This document shows positions 25,737 through 34,279 of a stretch of 64,000 nucleotides of DNA, in pieces (position 1 is the first letter of the stretch; each line of letters opens with the position of its first letter). Made by a program: the position numbers and the translations under genes. The notes below the pieces were generated by a model, which did not search any database, had not been told where the DNA came from, and was given only the letters and a program-made list of their open reading frames with translations. The stretch comes from Alcaligenes faecalis. Lineage in GTDB: Bacteria > Pseudomonadota > Gammaproteobacteria > Burkholderiales > Burkholderiaceae_B. The DNA is taken from assembly GCF_041521385.1 (NCBI RefSeq), contig NZ_CP168006.1:3977648-4041647 (forward strand), in the 5' to 3' direction.

Positions 25737-26861
25737 ATGGCTCGTTTTCTTCTCTTGATGATCGCCCTGATCATGTTTCCGCAGGTGGTGGAGACCGCCT
25801 ATAGCCCCGCCTTACCGCTTATTGCCCAGAGCTACGCGGTATCGGCCAGTGAGGCGGGCCAAACCTTGTCCGTCTACTTTATTGCCTTTGCGCTCGGTGT
25901 ACTGTTCTGGGGTTGGCTGTGCGATCGGGCAGGGCGCAGGCCGGTTGTTCTGGCGGGTTTGATGGTGTATGGCCTGGGCTGTCTGCTGGCCCTGTTCAGC
26001 CCGAACTTCACGGTGCTCTTGCTGGCCCGCATGATTAGCGCATTTGGTGCGGCGGTCGGCTCTATTGGCGTGCAAACCATGCTGCGGGACCGTTATCAAG
26101 CCGAAGAACTGGCCAAGATTTTCGGCACCATTGGAGCGGCGCTGGCGCTGAGTCCTTTGCTGGGTTTGGCCATGGGTGTGGTCCTGTCCTCGGGTGCTGA
26201 AGTGATGCCGGTTTTCATCGGCTTGCTGGTGCTGGCCTTGGTTCTGCTGGGCATCAGCCTATTGCAGCTTCCTGAAACCCGCCCCGCACAAAGTCAGCGC
26301 AGCAGCTTGTGGCAGGTTCTGATTCGCTTGTTGAAAGATCCCGCGATCTGGCAATCAGCCTTGCTGGTGGCGCTGTTCAACACCACGATTTTTGCGTTTT
26401 ATCAGTGGGCTCCCTTCTTGCTGCAAGGCCTGGGCTCGGACAACCGACCCATGATGATTGCTGGTGTCCTGTTGGCTGCGGGCACGTTCATGGGTGCGTT
26501 TTTAAACCGCCGCTGGCTGGCAGCGGGGCAGTCGTCCCACAGGCTGATTTGGCGAGGTATCGCGCTGTTGATGGTAGCGGCTATTGGCCTGGAGTTGGCG
26601 GGAAAACACCTGATTTTTCTGCTGCCTGCCATGCTGCTTGCGCTCGCTTACGCGGTAGCCATTCCTAACCTTTTATCCGGTGCCTTGCAGCACTATCGCT
26701 CGGTAGTGGGTATGGCAGGTGCGGTCTTTGGCCTGATGTACAGCTTGTTGCTGGGTCTAGGTTTGGCCTTGTCAGCCTGGTGGGGAGATCTGGCTGATGT
26801 AACCCTTATTTGTGCTGTTCTAGCCGCTGTTTGCCTGGCTTTACCCCTGAAAAAGACCTGA
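25737..26861 (+). CDS. MFS transporter, Bcr/CflA-like drug exporter type
   Basis: The 374-residue protein has about 12 hydrophobic helices and the MFS motif A segment GWLCDRAGRRPV between helices 2 and 3. The start MARFLLLMIALIMFPQ leads directly into the first helix. Similarity in layout is to Bcr/CflA/YdhC-type multidrug or metabolite exporters. Divergence from the AraC regulator suggests induction by its substrate. The ribosome site is weak, and the substrate is unknown. Confidence 0.85.
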   Translation: MARFLLLMIALIMFPQVVETAYSPALPLIAQSYAVSASEAGQTLSVYFIAFALGVLFWGWLCDRAGRRPVVLAGLMVYGLGCLLALFSPNFTVLLLARMISAFGAAVGSIGVQTMLRDRYQAEELAKIFGTIGAALALSPLLGLAMGVVLSSGAEVMPVFIGLLVLALVLLGISLLQLPETRPAQSQRSSLWQVLIRLLKDPAIWQSALLVALFNTTIFAFYQWAPFLLQGLGSDNRPMMIAGVLLAAGTFMGAFLNRRWLAAGQSSHRLIWRGIALLMVAAIGLELAGKHLIFLLPAMLLALAYAVAIPNLLSGALQHYRSVVGMAGAVFGLMYSLLLGLGLALSAWWGDLADVTLICAVLAAVCLALPLKKT

Positions 26862-26911
26862 GAAAAACCCTGACAGGCCCTTCGTAAGGCACCTCACTAT
26901 AGGGTATATAC

Positions 26912-26927
26912 CAATACATATGTATTG
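26912..26927. promoter_or_regulatory. Perfect 16-bp palindrome, likely operator of the catabolic operon
   Basis: CAATACATATGTATTG is identical to its reverse complement. Its last bases are shared with a TTGACA -35 box (26925-26930), so a bound repressor would block polymerase. The MarR regulator encoded at the end of this cluster is the obvious candidate. Confidence 0.7.
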
Positions 26928-26954
26928 ACATGGATTAAGCCAAATCACCATAAT
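26925..26954 (+). promoter_or_regulatory. Sigma70 promoter of the catabolic operon
   Basis: TTGACA (26925-26930) and CATAAT (26949-26954) are 18 bases apart and lead into the MFS gene about 80 bases downstream. Confidence 0.6.
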
Positions 26955-27031
26955 CCTTCATGTTTAAAGCAATTGAAGAGTGTGCCTGACAAACACTCAG
27001 CTTGAACATTTATCCAAAAGGAGAGGATGAC

Positions 27032-28270
27032 ATGGTGGAACAGGGGGTTATGGGCAGTCCGCTCGACAAGGCCAAGCCACGCGGCACAGTGGCCTTGCTC
27101 ATGCTGTTGATGGCCGTGATGGGTGAAATGTGCCTGGCGGCCGACTTTTATGGCTTTGCCGCCGTTATCAAAATTGTGTCGGCAGACCTGTCATTAAGCC
27201 CCGCGCAAGCCGGCTTGGTGCAGGGTGCTTTCGGTGTTTCGTTTGCGCTGGGCATGTTGTTCTGGGCACCACGCGGTCGCTCCATGAGTTCGGCCCGTCT
27301 GTACCTGATTGGCTTGGGTGGTAGCGGCTTGCTGATGCTGTTGCAGACTCAGGCGCAGGATTTCACGCAGCTCTTTCTGCTGCGTCTGGTTGTGGGCTTT
27401 TTTGATTCCGCCGTCTGGGTCGGGTCCATGAAAATCGTCATGCAGTGGTTTGCGCCACGTCGCCAGGGCCTGGTGCTGGGCATTATTCTAGCCGCCTATT
27501 CGTTGGCCATTACCCTGGATTTTGCCCTGGGTCTGCCTTACGCCATGGCGCATGGCTGGCGCGCTTTCTTTCTGGTTCTGGGCGGGCTGACGTTAAGCGC
27601 CTGTTTGATCACGCAACTGGTAGTGCGCGCCGGTCCTTATCAAGATCCTCACGACAAGATCAAGACCGATGCCGGTGTGTTGCGCTCCATTGCCGCACGA
27701 CCCTGGATCTGGGTGGGTATTCTGGCCATTTTTGGTGCCTTGTTCTCGGTTGCCGCAACGGCTACCTGGCTGATTCCTGCCTTGATTGATGTGCAGAAAA
27801 TGGCCCCCGAACAGGCCCCCTTGTTCGGCACCATCATGGGCTTGTCCCAAGTCTTTTTCCTGATTCTGGGCGGATACGTTAGCGATCGCTTCACCCGTGT
27901 TGGCGTGATGCGTGTGGGCATGTGGCTCACCATTCTGGCGGCCAGCGCCTGTGTTCTGGTTGCTTGGCAGGCATTGCCCTACAGCGGTTTGCTGATCGTG
28001 GCCATTCTTTGCGGCGTAGGGGTGTTTCATGGCGGCGCCATTTTCAGCTACGTGGGTGAACGCTATGGCGTGAACCTGGGCCCTTGTGCCGCTGGCTATG
28101 CCGAGATGGGCGGCGTGTTCGCCACCTTCGTCGCACCGTCCTTGCTGGGCCTGCTGCTGAGCCTGACTGGTTCCTACATCTGGGCCTTTGGTAGCTTCCT
28201 GGCTGTGGAAGTGCTGGTTTTCATCGGTTTCCTCTTATTGAACCGCTTGCCATCGGCACAGGCGGAATAA
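27032..28270 (+). CDS. MFS transporter, first gene of an aromatic catabolic operon
   Basis: The 412-residue protein has 12 predicted helices and probably imports the substrate degraded by the downstream enzymes. The start at 27032 has AAGGAG eight bases upstream; an upstream ATG at 27002 precedes that site and is rejected. Charged loop motifs include FAPRRQG (mid-protein) and VSDRFTRVGVMR (after helix 8). Four bases separate its stop from the hydrolase gene. The substrate is unknown. Confidence 0.87.
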   Translation: MVEQGVMGSPLDKAKPRGTVALLMLLMAVMGEMCLAADFYGFAAVIKIVSADLSLSPAQAGLVQGAFGVSFALGMLFWAPRGRSMSSARLYLIGLGGSGLLMLLQTQAQDFTQLFLLRLVVGFFDSAVWVGSMKIVMQWFAPRRQGLVLGIILAAYSLAITLDFALGLPYAMAHGWRAFFLVLGGLTLSACLITQLVVRAGPYQDPHDKIKTDAGVLRSIAARPWIWVGILAIFGALFSVAATATWLIPALIDVQKMAPEQAPLFGTIMGLSQVFFLILGGYVSDRFTRVGVMRVGMWLTILAASACVLVAWQALPYSGLLIVAILCGVGVFHGGAIFSYVGERYGVNLGPCAAGYAEMGGVFATFVAPSLLGLLLSLTGSYIWAFGSFLAVEVLVFIGFLLLNRLPSAQAE

Positions 28271-28274
28271 AGAA

Positions 28275-29138
28275 ATGAACAAACTTGTTTTCGATCCGGC
28301 AGACCTGGAGCAATACCGGCTCCAGGCCTCGGTGGCTGATTTTGACGCTGAAATGGCCGCCTACAAGCAGGCCAGCGAACGGGCCCGCGCTGCCTTGGGC
28401 ACCTGTTTCAGCACCTACGCTTACGGCGATGACCCGGCAGAAAAACTGGATGTCTATGCGGCCAACCAGGCCGGTGCCCCGGTTTATCTCTTCATTCATG
28501 GAGGCTACTGGCGCATGTTGTCCAAGGACGACTCGGCCATGATGGCGCAAAGCCTGCATGCCGCCGGTGCCACGGTGATTTGCCTGGACTACGGTCTGGC
28601 TCCGGCTTACCGCTTGCCGCAGATCGTGGCGCAATGCGAACGCGCCTTGCAATGGGTTCACGCTCATGTCGCGCAATTTAATGGCGACCCGCAGCGTATT
28701 CATATTAGTGGCAGCTCGGCAGGGGGCCATTTAAGCGGCATGTTGCTGGCGGCTGATGCCCAACGTGAACAGCGTCTGATCCACAGCGCCAGCATTCTCA
28801 GCGGCGTGATGGATTTGCACCCCATCTTGCAGACCGCCGTGAATGACTGGCTGCAACTGGACGAAGAACAAGCCCAACGTTACAGCCCGGCCTTGCATCC
28901 CCCCGCGCAGGGAGTTCCCGTGCTGGTGGCCTGGGGCGCACTGGAACCGGCCGTCATGCAAGAACAAAGCCGTCATTACGCCCGGCAATGCGAGCTGGCG
29001 GGTTGCCTGGTACAGAGCATGGCCGTGCCAAACCGACATCATTTCAACGTCTTGATGGATCTGGAACAAAGCGACAGCGCATTGACGCTGGCCGTGTTGC
29101 AGACCATGAATCGTCATACCCAGGAGGAGAGACTATGA
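28275..29138 (+). CDS. Alpha/beta hydrolase, kynurenine-formamidase-like
   Basis: The 287-residue serine hydrolase has the oxyanion motif HGGYW, the nucleophile motif GSSAGGH, and a late His in PNRHHFN, the pattern of arylformamidases and related esterases. The segment where the catalytic Asp usually sits reads WGALEPAV, so Glu may replace Asp. In a pathway that opens an N-heterocycle it could remove a formyl group from the ring-cleavage product. It overlaps the dioxygenase gene by four bases (ATGA). Kynurenine formamidase itself is less likely because no kynurenine genes are nearby. Confidence 0.83.
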   Translation: MNKLVFDPADLEQYRLQASVADFDAEMAAYKQASERARAALGTCFSTYAYGDDPAEKLDVYAANQAGAPVYLFIHGGYWRMLSKDDSAMMAQSLHAAGATVICLDYGLAPAYRLPQIVAQCERALQWVHAHVAQFNGDPQRIHISGSSAGGHLSGMLLAADAQREQRLIHSASILSGVMDLHPILQTAVNDWLQLDEEQAQRYSPALHPPAQGVPVLVAWGALEPAVMQEQSRHYARQCELAGCLVQSMAVPNRHHFNVLMDLEQSDSALTLAVLQTMNRHTQEERL

Positions 29139-30127
29139 CACAAGCAACTTCCCACTCCACCCAAACCGCGTGCTTTGAGCCCCGCCGTCTGGGCCACGTC
29201 AACCTGTGGGTTGATGAGCTGCAACGCGGTGAAGATTTTTACAGCCAGGTCTGCGGTCTGAAAGTGGAATTTACCGAACCTGATCTGGTGGCCACTTTTT
29301 TGGGCACCGGCCACACGCCCCATGACCTGGGCATGATGGAAACGACCAAAGGCGTGAATCGCTATGGCCGCGATGGTCTGCTGCAACTGCCCGGAACAAT
29401 CGGCCTGAAACCCGGCCTGAATCACCTGGCCTGGGAGCTGGAAAACGAGGCTGAACTGGTTGCAGGCTGGAAGCGCGCCAAAGAGCAGGGGCGCGACATT
29501 GACATGACCGTGGATCACCAGGTGGCCCATAGCGTCTATATGTTTGACCCCGATGGCAACTACAACGAGTTCTACTGCGACACCATTAAAGACTGGCGCA
29601 GCGTGCTGGGTGGCCCCATGGAATTGCTGACCAGCCGCTGGGACCCTGAAGGTCAGGAACCCTTTACCGAAGGCCGCTATGATTCCGCCCCGATTCTGGA
29701 AACCGTGGCCGACGCCCCGGTGCAACCCCGCCGCGTCACCCACGCCGTATTGCGTACCGCCCAACTGGACGCCATGCGCCGCTTCTATAACGACGTCGGT
29801 GGTCTGGAAGTGGTTTATGAAAACGAACACGTTATCTACTTGCGTGCCGGTCTGGCCAATTATGATTACAGCCTGATCCTGGTGCGTGATGCAGAAGCGT
29901 CCTTTTCACATGGCAGTTTCGAGCTGGCCAGCGTCCAGGATCTGGAGCAAACACTGGAGCGCCTGAAAGCCCGGAACATCACTCCCGTACACGATGTGAA
30001 CTTGCCCTGGAAGCGCGCTTTCTTCTTGCGTGACCCGGACGGTTTGCTCAGCGAGTGGTATGTGACTCTGGCTGGCGACCGCGTTCTGGATAGCAATCAC
30101 TCTTTGCCTTTGTGGGCGCAAGTTTAA
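29135..30127 (+). CDS. Two-module VOC-family extradiol dioxygenase
   Basis: The 330-residue protein belongs to the vicinal-oxygen-chelate family, as do catechol 2,3-dioxygenases, which cleave dihydroxylated rings next to the hydroxyls with iron(II) and oxygen. It has two tandem modules. The N-terminal one carries His21, His97 and Glu145 (GHVNL, NHLAW, NEFYC) and the C-terminal one His203, His259 and Glu307 (THAVL, SHGSF, SEWYV). So both appear to hold a complete 2-His-1-Glu site, whereas classical enzymes keep only one. A GGAGGAG ribosome site precedes the ATG. The ring substrate is unknown. Confidence 0.87.
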   Translation: MTQATSHSTQTACFEPRRLGHVNLWVDELQRGEDFYSQVCGLKVEFTEPDLVATFLGTGHTPHDLGMMETTKGVNRYGRDGLLQLPGTIGLKPGLNHLAWELENEAELVAGWKRAKEQGRDIDMTVDHQVAHSVYMFDPDGNYNEFYCDTIKDWRSVLGGPMELLTSRWDPEGQEPFTEGRYDSAPILETVADAPVQPRRVTHAVLRTAQLDAMRRFYNDVGGLEVVYENEHVIYLRAGLANYDYSLILVRDAEASFSHGSFELASVQDLEQTLERLKARNITPVHDVNLPWKRAFFLRDPDGLLSEWYVTLAGDRVLDSNHSLPLWAQV

Positions 30128-30137
30128 GGAAACCAGC

Positions 30138-31295
30138 ATGTCCGATAAAAAACTAAGTGCCTTGATCGCAGGCGGTGGCCTGGGTGGCTTGGCAACCGCC
30201 GCCGCTTTGGCGCAACGCGGCTGGGATGTCACCGTGCTGGAGCGCCAGTCTGAATTGCGCGCCAATGGCTCCGGTATCTATATCTGGGAAAACGGCCTGC
30301 GCGTTCTGAAAGCCCTGGGGGCTTACGAGCAAGCGATTGAAGGCGCTTTCTACGGTAGCCACTTTGAGCAGCGCGATCTGAATAATGAAGTCATCGATTG
30401 CGGCCCCACGCCGCCTGATCGTCGTCTGATTACCGTGATGCGCTCGCAATTGTTGAAGTCGCTGGAGCAAGCGGGCAAGCGCGCAGGCGTGAAAGTTCGC
30501 ACGAATGTAGAAGTCATTGCCGCCAGCGCACGCGGAGAAGTTCAACTGGCCTCGGGCGAGCGTTTACGTGCTGATCTGGTCGTGGGTGCTGATGGTATCT
30601 GGTCGCGCATCCGCCAGTCTTTAGGTCTGGAACTGGTGCACGAGCAAACCCGCGAAGGAGCCTTGCGCACCATGATCGAGCGCAAGCCGAGCGACACCGA
30701 TGAACAAGATGCTCAAAAATACATCGAGAACTGGAACGGTCTGCATCGCTTGCTGATTACGCCCGTCAGCGAAACCCAAACCTATCTGGCCTTAACGTGC
30801 CCGTACGACGATGTGCGCGCCAGCAATACCCGGATCGACAAGGAATACTGGTCCGCCTTGTTCCCGCATTGGGCACACCTGATTGAACGTGCAGATGGCC
30901 CGGTCAGTTGGGGTCGTTACAGTGTGACGCGTTGCAAAACCTGGTCCAGTGGACGCACGGCGATTCTGGGTGATGCTGCCCACGCGCAACCGCCCAACCT
31001 GGGGCAGGGTGGGGGCATGGCCATGCAAAATGGTCTGGCTCTGGCCACCTTCCTGGAAAAGGTACAGGATGCGCGTGACATCCCCGAAGCTCTGGAAGCC
31101 TGGGAAAACAATGAACGCGAGATTGTGGAGCACTGCCAGAAGTGGTCCTGTCTGTATGGCGAGATCAGCGCCTTGCCTGATGCCGTGCGTACGCAGGTCG
31201 TGCGTTCTGCCATGGCCAATCCCTGGAGCTACACGCAGATTTTCCGGGCTGCCAGTCACATGCCTACGGGAACCGTTCAAGCGAAGCTCTGCTAG
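30138..31295 (+). CDS. FAD-dependent aromatic hydroxylase (group A flavoprotein monooxygenase)
   Basis: The 385-residue protein has the three fingerprints of this group: the GGGLGG dinucleotide motif near residue 11, the DG motif GADGIWSRIR, and the GD motif ILGDAAHAQPPNLGQGG. Such enzymes hydroxylate phenols or hydroxypyridines using NAD(P)H and oxygen; 6-hydroxynicotinate 3-monooxygenase and salicylate hydroxylase are familiar relatives. It probably makes the diol that the preceding dioxygenase cleaves. It is ten bases downstream of that gene, with AAGGAAA before the ATG. Confidence 0.88.
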   Translation: MSDKKLSALIAGGGLGGLATAAALAQRGWDVTVLERQSELRANGSGIYIWENGLRVLKALGAYEQAIEGAFYGSHFEQRDLNNEVIDCGPTPPDRRLITVMRSQLLKSLEQAGKRAGVKVRTNVEVIAASARGEVQLASGERLRADLVVGADGIWSRIRQSLGLELVHEQTREGALRTMIERKPSDTDEQDAQKYIENWNGLHRLLITPVSETQTYLALTCPYDDVRASNTRIDKEYWSALFPHWAHLIERADGPVSWGRYSVTRCKTWSSGRTAILGDAAHAQPPNLGQGGGMAMQNGLALATFLEKVQDARDIPEALEAWENNEREIVEHCQKWSCLYGEISALPDAVRTQVVRSAMANPWSYTQIFRAASHMPTGTVQAKLC

Positions 31296-31366
31296 TATAC
31301 TGACGGTCCGCTTGTCGCTCCGGTTTCATGGGGCGGCAAGCGCAGGACTGACTCTCCCAAGGCATC

Positions 31367-31822
31367 ATGAGCAAAACTCCCGTTTCCATTCCTGACAGTT
31401 GTGTCGAGACCAATCTGGCCTTCCAGATGGCGAGCATTATCTACAAGCTGGACCAAACGCTAAGATCGACTACCTTGCGTGAGCACAATATGACTTATGT
31501 GCATTTCCGGGTCTTGCAATATCTTTGGGATGAAGATGGACGCAGCATCGGTGAAATTGCCAAGGCCATCGTTGTGCATCAGCCGGTCTTGAGCCGGGTG
31601 ATTGACCAGATGGAAGAGCGTGAATTGGTGCAGCGTCGTGCAGACGAAAATGACAGTCGCTATATGCGTGTCTACCTGAGCGAAACAGGCCGCGAACGCT
31701 ATGCGCAAGTCTGGCCCGCCGCCAAGGCAATGATTGATAATGCCCTGTCCGTACTCAATCCTGATGAACGCGAGGATCTGGGCCGTATGCTGCGTACAGT
31801 TGCCGCCCATCTGGCGACCTGA
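31367..31822 (+). CDS. MarR-family transcriptional regulator
   Basis: The 151-residue winged-helix regulator has the MarR core: helix-turn-helix IGEIAKAIVVHQPVLSRVIDQ and wing RRADENDSRYMRVYLSETGR. It closes the catabolic operon, 71 bases after the hydroxylase, and probably represses it by binding the palindrome at 26912-26927 until the substrate or an intermediate appears. A short AGTATACT palindrome at about 31293 in its own leader could be a second, weaker site. Confidence 0.9.
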   Translation: MSKTPVSIPDSCVETNLAFQMASIIYKLDQTLRSTTLREHNMTYVHFRVLQYLWDEDGRSIGEIAKAIVVHQPVLSRVIDQMEERELVQRRADENDSRYMRVYLSETGRERYAQVWPAAKAMIDNALSVLNPDEREDLGRMLRTVAAHLAT

Positions 31823-31830
31823 ACCAAACG

Positions 31831-32592
31831 CTAGTTCTTGGTCTGGCCCGGAAGATTGGCCCGAATCAAACGACCCGCGATGGAATCCGTGTGGGGAAGA
31901 TCGGGCAGGGTATCGTTCGGGCCAAACCAGCGCGCGTCATTGATTTCATCAGCTTGAATGCACAACTCGCCACCCGCGTATTCGGCGGTATAGGCCACCA
32001 TCAAAGAATGCGGGAACGGCCAGGACTGGCTGCCAAAATACCGGATATTGTTCACGCGCAGCCCCACTTCCTCCATGACCTCGCGGTGAATGGCTTCTTC
32101 CAGGTTTTCACCTGCCTCCACAAAACCGGCCAGAGCCGTGTAACGCGCCGTGGCATAGGTGGAGTGGCAGGCTAACAAGATACGGTCCTTGTCCCGGATC
32201 AATACCATCATTGCTGGGGAGATTCGGGGATACGCCGAGAAGCCACAGGAAGTGCAGCGAAAACATAACTCATGCTTCACACGCTCCATGGCCGAAGCGC
32301 AGACACCACAGTAGCGATGGCTACGCGCCCATTCTGAAACTTGAAAAGCCCGGTTCACCAAACTGGCTTGATCGCCCAGTTGCGAGAGCACGCCGCGCAA
32401 GGGACGAAAGGTAAAACCATCTGGAGCCGGGGTTTGGGCTGCGACGTGGCACGCAAAATCCTGACAATCCTCGCCCGGAAAAAGAGCATGCCATTGCGCC
32501 GGAGCTAAATCCAGCGCGGGTTTGGCGGGAATCAAGGCTTGTCCTTCCTGGCTGCTGACCAATATTTCATTTCCACGAAAAATGAAATTCAT
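31831..32592 (-). CDS. nudC: NADH pyrophosphatase NudC (NAD-cap decapping Nudix enzyme)
   Basis: NudC hydrolyses NADH and removes NAD caps from RNA. The 253-residue protein has an N-terminal domain, a four-cysteine zinc site (CGVC and CTSC), the Nudix box GFVEAGENLEEAIHREVMEE and the NudC-specific SQSWPFPHSLM. The start at 32592 (MNFIFRGNEIL) has an AGGAAA site; the open frame continues to 32757 but upstream residues are not family-like. It converges on the MarR gene with eight bases between stops. Confidence 0.93.
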   Translation of the reverse strand: MNFIFRGNEILVSSQEGQALIPAKPALDLAPAQWHALFPGEDCQDFACHVAAQTPAPDGFTFRPLRGVLSQLGDQASLVNRAFQVSEWARSHRYCGVCASAMERVKHELCFRCTSCGFSAYPRISPAMMVLIRDKDRILLACHSTYATARYTALAGFVEAGENLEEAIHREVMEEVGLRVNNIRYFGSQSWPFPHSLMVAYTAEYAGGELCIQADEINDARWFGPNDTLPDLPHTDSIAGRLIRANLPGQTKN

Positions 32593-32759
32593 GTGTTTCC
32601 TGTCCTTTAATAAGCCGCCTAAGCGCAGCGCAACGCTGGCTATTGTACGGGAAGGCCAGAGGTGAAAAAAGGCAGAAAAAAACACGAGGAGCCGAGCGGG
32701 GCATCCAGACCGGGCCCAGAAAAAACGCCGTTTTAAAACCAGAAACACAACTGTCAAAA

Positions 32760-33060
32760 AGATGACGTTTTACATAGCCTTGTCGAGAAAACCCCAGGAC
32801 AAAACTGGCAAGCCACCTAATTAGCAGACAGACAATTAAGTATGAATTTATTTAAAACCAACAATTCGTTTTTGAACTTTTAATATCGGATTCATTATTT
32901 ATAAAAACAGTTTCTTATTCTTGTTTTATTTTTTTGTTTTAAAAATCGCTATTTTATTTTTATATATTAAGGCAGCTTATAAAGTGTCTGTATTTATTCC
33001 TGGATTTACTAGACCACTTTCAAAAAAAACAGCAACAGAGAGTTTGGACATGATCAGAAA
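32760..33060. other. Very AT-rich gene-free interval
   Basis: Between nudC and yicC lies a roughly 600-base gap (32593-33200). Its centre, about 32820-33000, is strikingly AT-rich, with long T and A runs, in an otherwise G+C-rich region. No open frame or RNA gene was recognised. It likely contains the nudC promoter, and its composition resembles DNA bound by H-NS-type silencers or a remnant of transferred DNA. Confidence 0.6.
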
Positions 33061-33068
33061 AAGCCCAC

Positions 33069-33101
33069 AAAAAAACCGCCAGGCCTGAGCAAGACGGTTT
33101 T
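33069..33101 (-). terminator. Rho-independent terminator of yicC
   Basis: On the minus strand AAAACCG and CGGTTTT pair around a 16-base loop and are followed by TTTG, about 100 bases past the yicC stop. Confidence 0.65.
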
Positions 33102-33200
33102 CTTGAAAATAATGTAAAAAAACTGAGGTTTAACACAGTTTACGCAGACAGCACCTACAGAAAAAACGATTGGTGGGCAGAAAATAAGGCACCGGCTGGT

Positions 33201-34133
33201 TTACTCGATGTTTTGCGTCTGTTCGCGCAGTTGCTCAATACATAGCTTCAGGTCGATAGAAGCACGTGTCATGTCCATGCCGCCCGCCTTGGAGCCCAGG
33301 GTATTGGCCTCACGGTTCATCTCCTGGAACAAGAAGTCCAAACGCTTGCCGGTGCTGCCTTGGCGTGTGCTTTTCTTGCTGGAGATCACACTGGTATCGC
33401 CGTTCAGAATCAGCTCCAGCTCGGTCAAGTGCGAACGCAGGCGGGCGATTTCCTCGGCCACATCAATACGCAGGGAGAAAACAGCCGCTTCCTGGGCGAC
33501 ACGGGCAGACAGTTCTTCGCCCGAAATCAGGGCAAAACCGTCCTGGCTGGCTTGCAACAAGGCGTCATGCAAGCGAGTGGCAATCTTGTTCTTTTGCTCT
33601 GTCAGAATCGAGGGTAGGTGCTGTTCAACCTCGTCCACAATGGCGCTCATGTCCTGGCGAATATCCAGCATGGCTTGTGCCAGACGCTGGCCTTCACGCT
33701 CTCGGGTCGCCTGAAAATCCTGCAAGGCTGCTTCAAAAGCCTGGCTGATCATGGGTAGCCAGACGTCGGGGTCCATGCCCGAGTTATTGCCACTTTGATT
33801 GCTCAACAAGGTATGCAGCTCGGGCGCAGGCAGGTCCGGAATAGCCACGCGTGCCACTTGCAGCATCTGTGCCGTGCGCTCGACCGCTTCCATATCCAGG
33901 CTGCGTTGCTGATCCGTGCCGCTACGAGCAAAATTGACCCGCAATTCCAGCTTGCCGCGTTGCACACCTTGGGCGGCCAGCTCGCGCAGTAGATTCTCCG
34001 CAAAGCGCAGTTCCTCGGGCAAACGCAGATTCAGGTCCAGAAAGCGGTTGTTGACGCTGCGCATCTCGATATTGATAGTGCCTGCTTCGGACTCGGCCTT
34101 GGCGCTGCCAAACGCGGTCATGCTACGGATCAT
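33201..34133 (-). CDS. yicC: YicC-family endoribonuclease
   Basis: YicC proteins are endoribonucleases with roles in small-RNA decay and stress. The 310-residue protein has the invariant start MIRSMTAFG, the NNRFLDLNLRLPEELR segment, a long helical middle, and the C-terminal KRLDFLFQEMNREANTLGSKA signature (residues about 262-282). It is divergent from the nuclease pair and near rph, the usual betaproteobacterial neighbourhood. Confidence 0.93.
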   Translation of the reverse strand: MIRSMTAFGSAKAESEAGTINIEMRSVNNRFLDLNLRLPEELRFAENLLRELAAQGVQRGKLELRVNFARSGTDQQRSLDMEAVERTAQMLQVARVAIPDLPAPELHTLLSNQSGNNSGMDPDVWLPMISQAFEAALQDFQATREREGQRLAQAMLDIRQDMSAIVDEVEQHLPSILTEQKNKIATRLHDALLQASQDGFALISGEELSARVAQEAAVFSLRIDVAEEIARLRSHLTELELILNGDTSVISSKKSTRQGSTGKRLDFLFQEMNREANTLGSKAGGMDMTRASIDLKLCIEQLREQTQNIE

Positions 34134-34279
34134 GGGTGGGTCACTTTAAGAATGGAATAAAGCCGCCAATTGTACTCTCAGGTCGCGGCTTTGGCCGCTC
34201 CTCTTGCCGCGACAAAGCTCTATACTTTAGGCATTCAAGGCCTGTAAGGGCCGATTTTTTATCATCACTAAGGGCAGTC

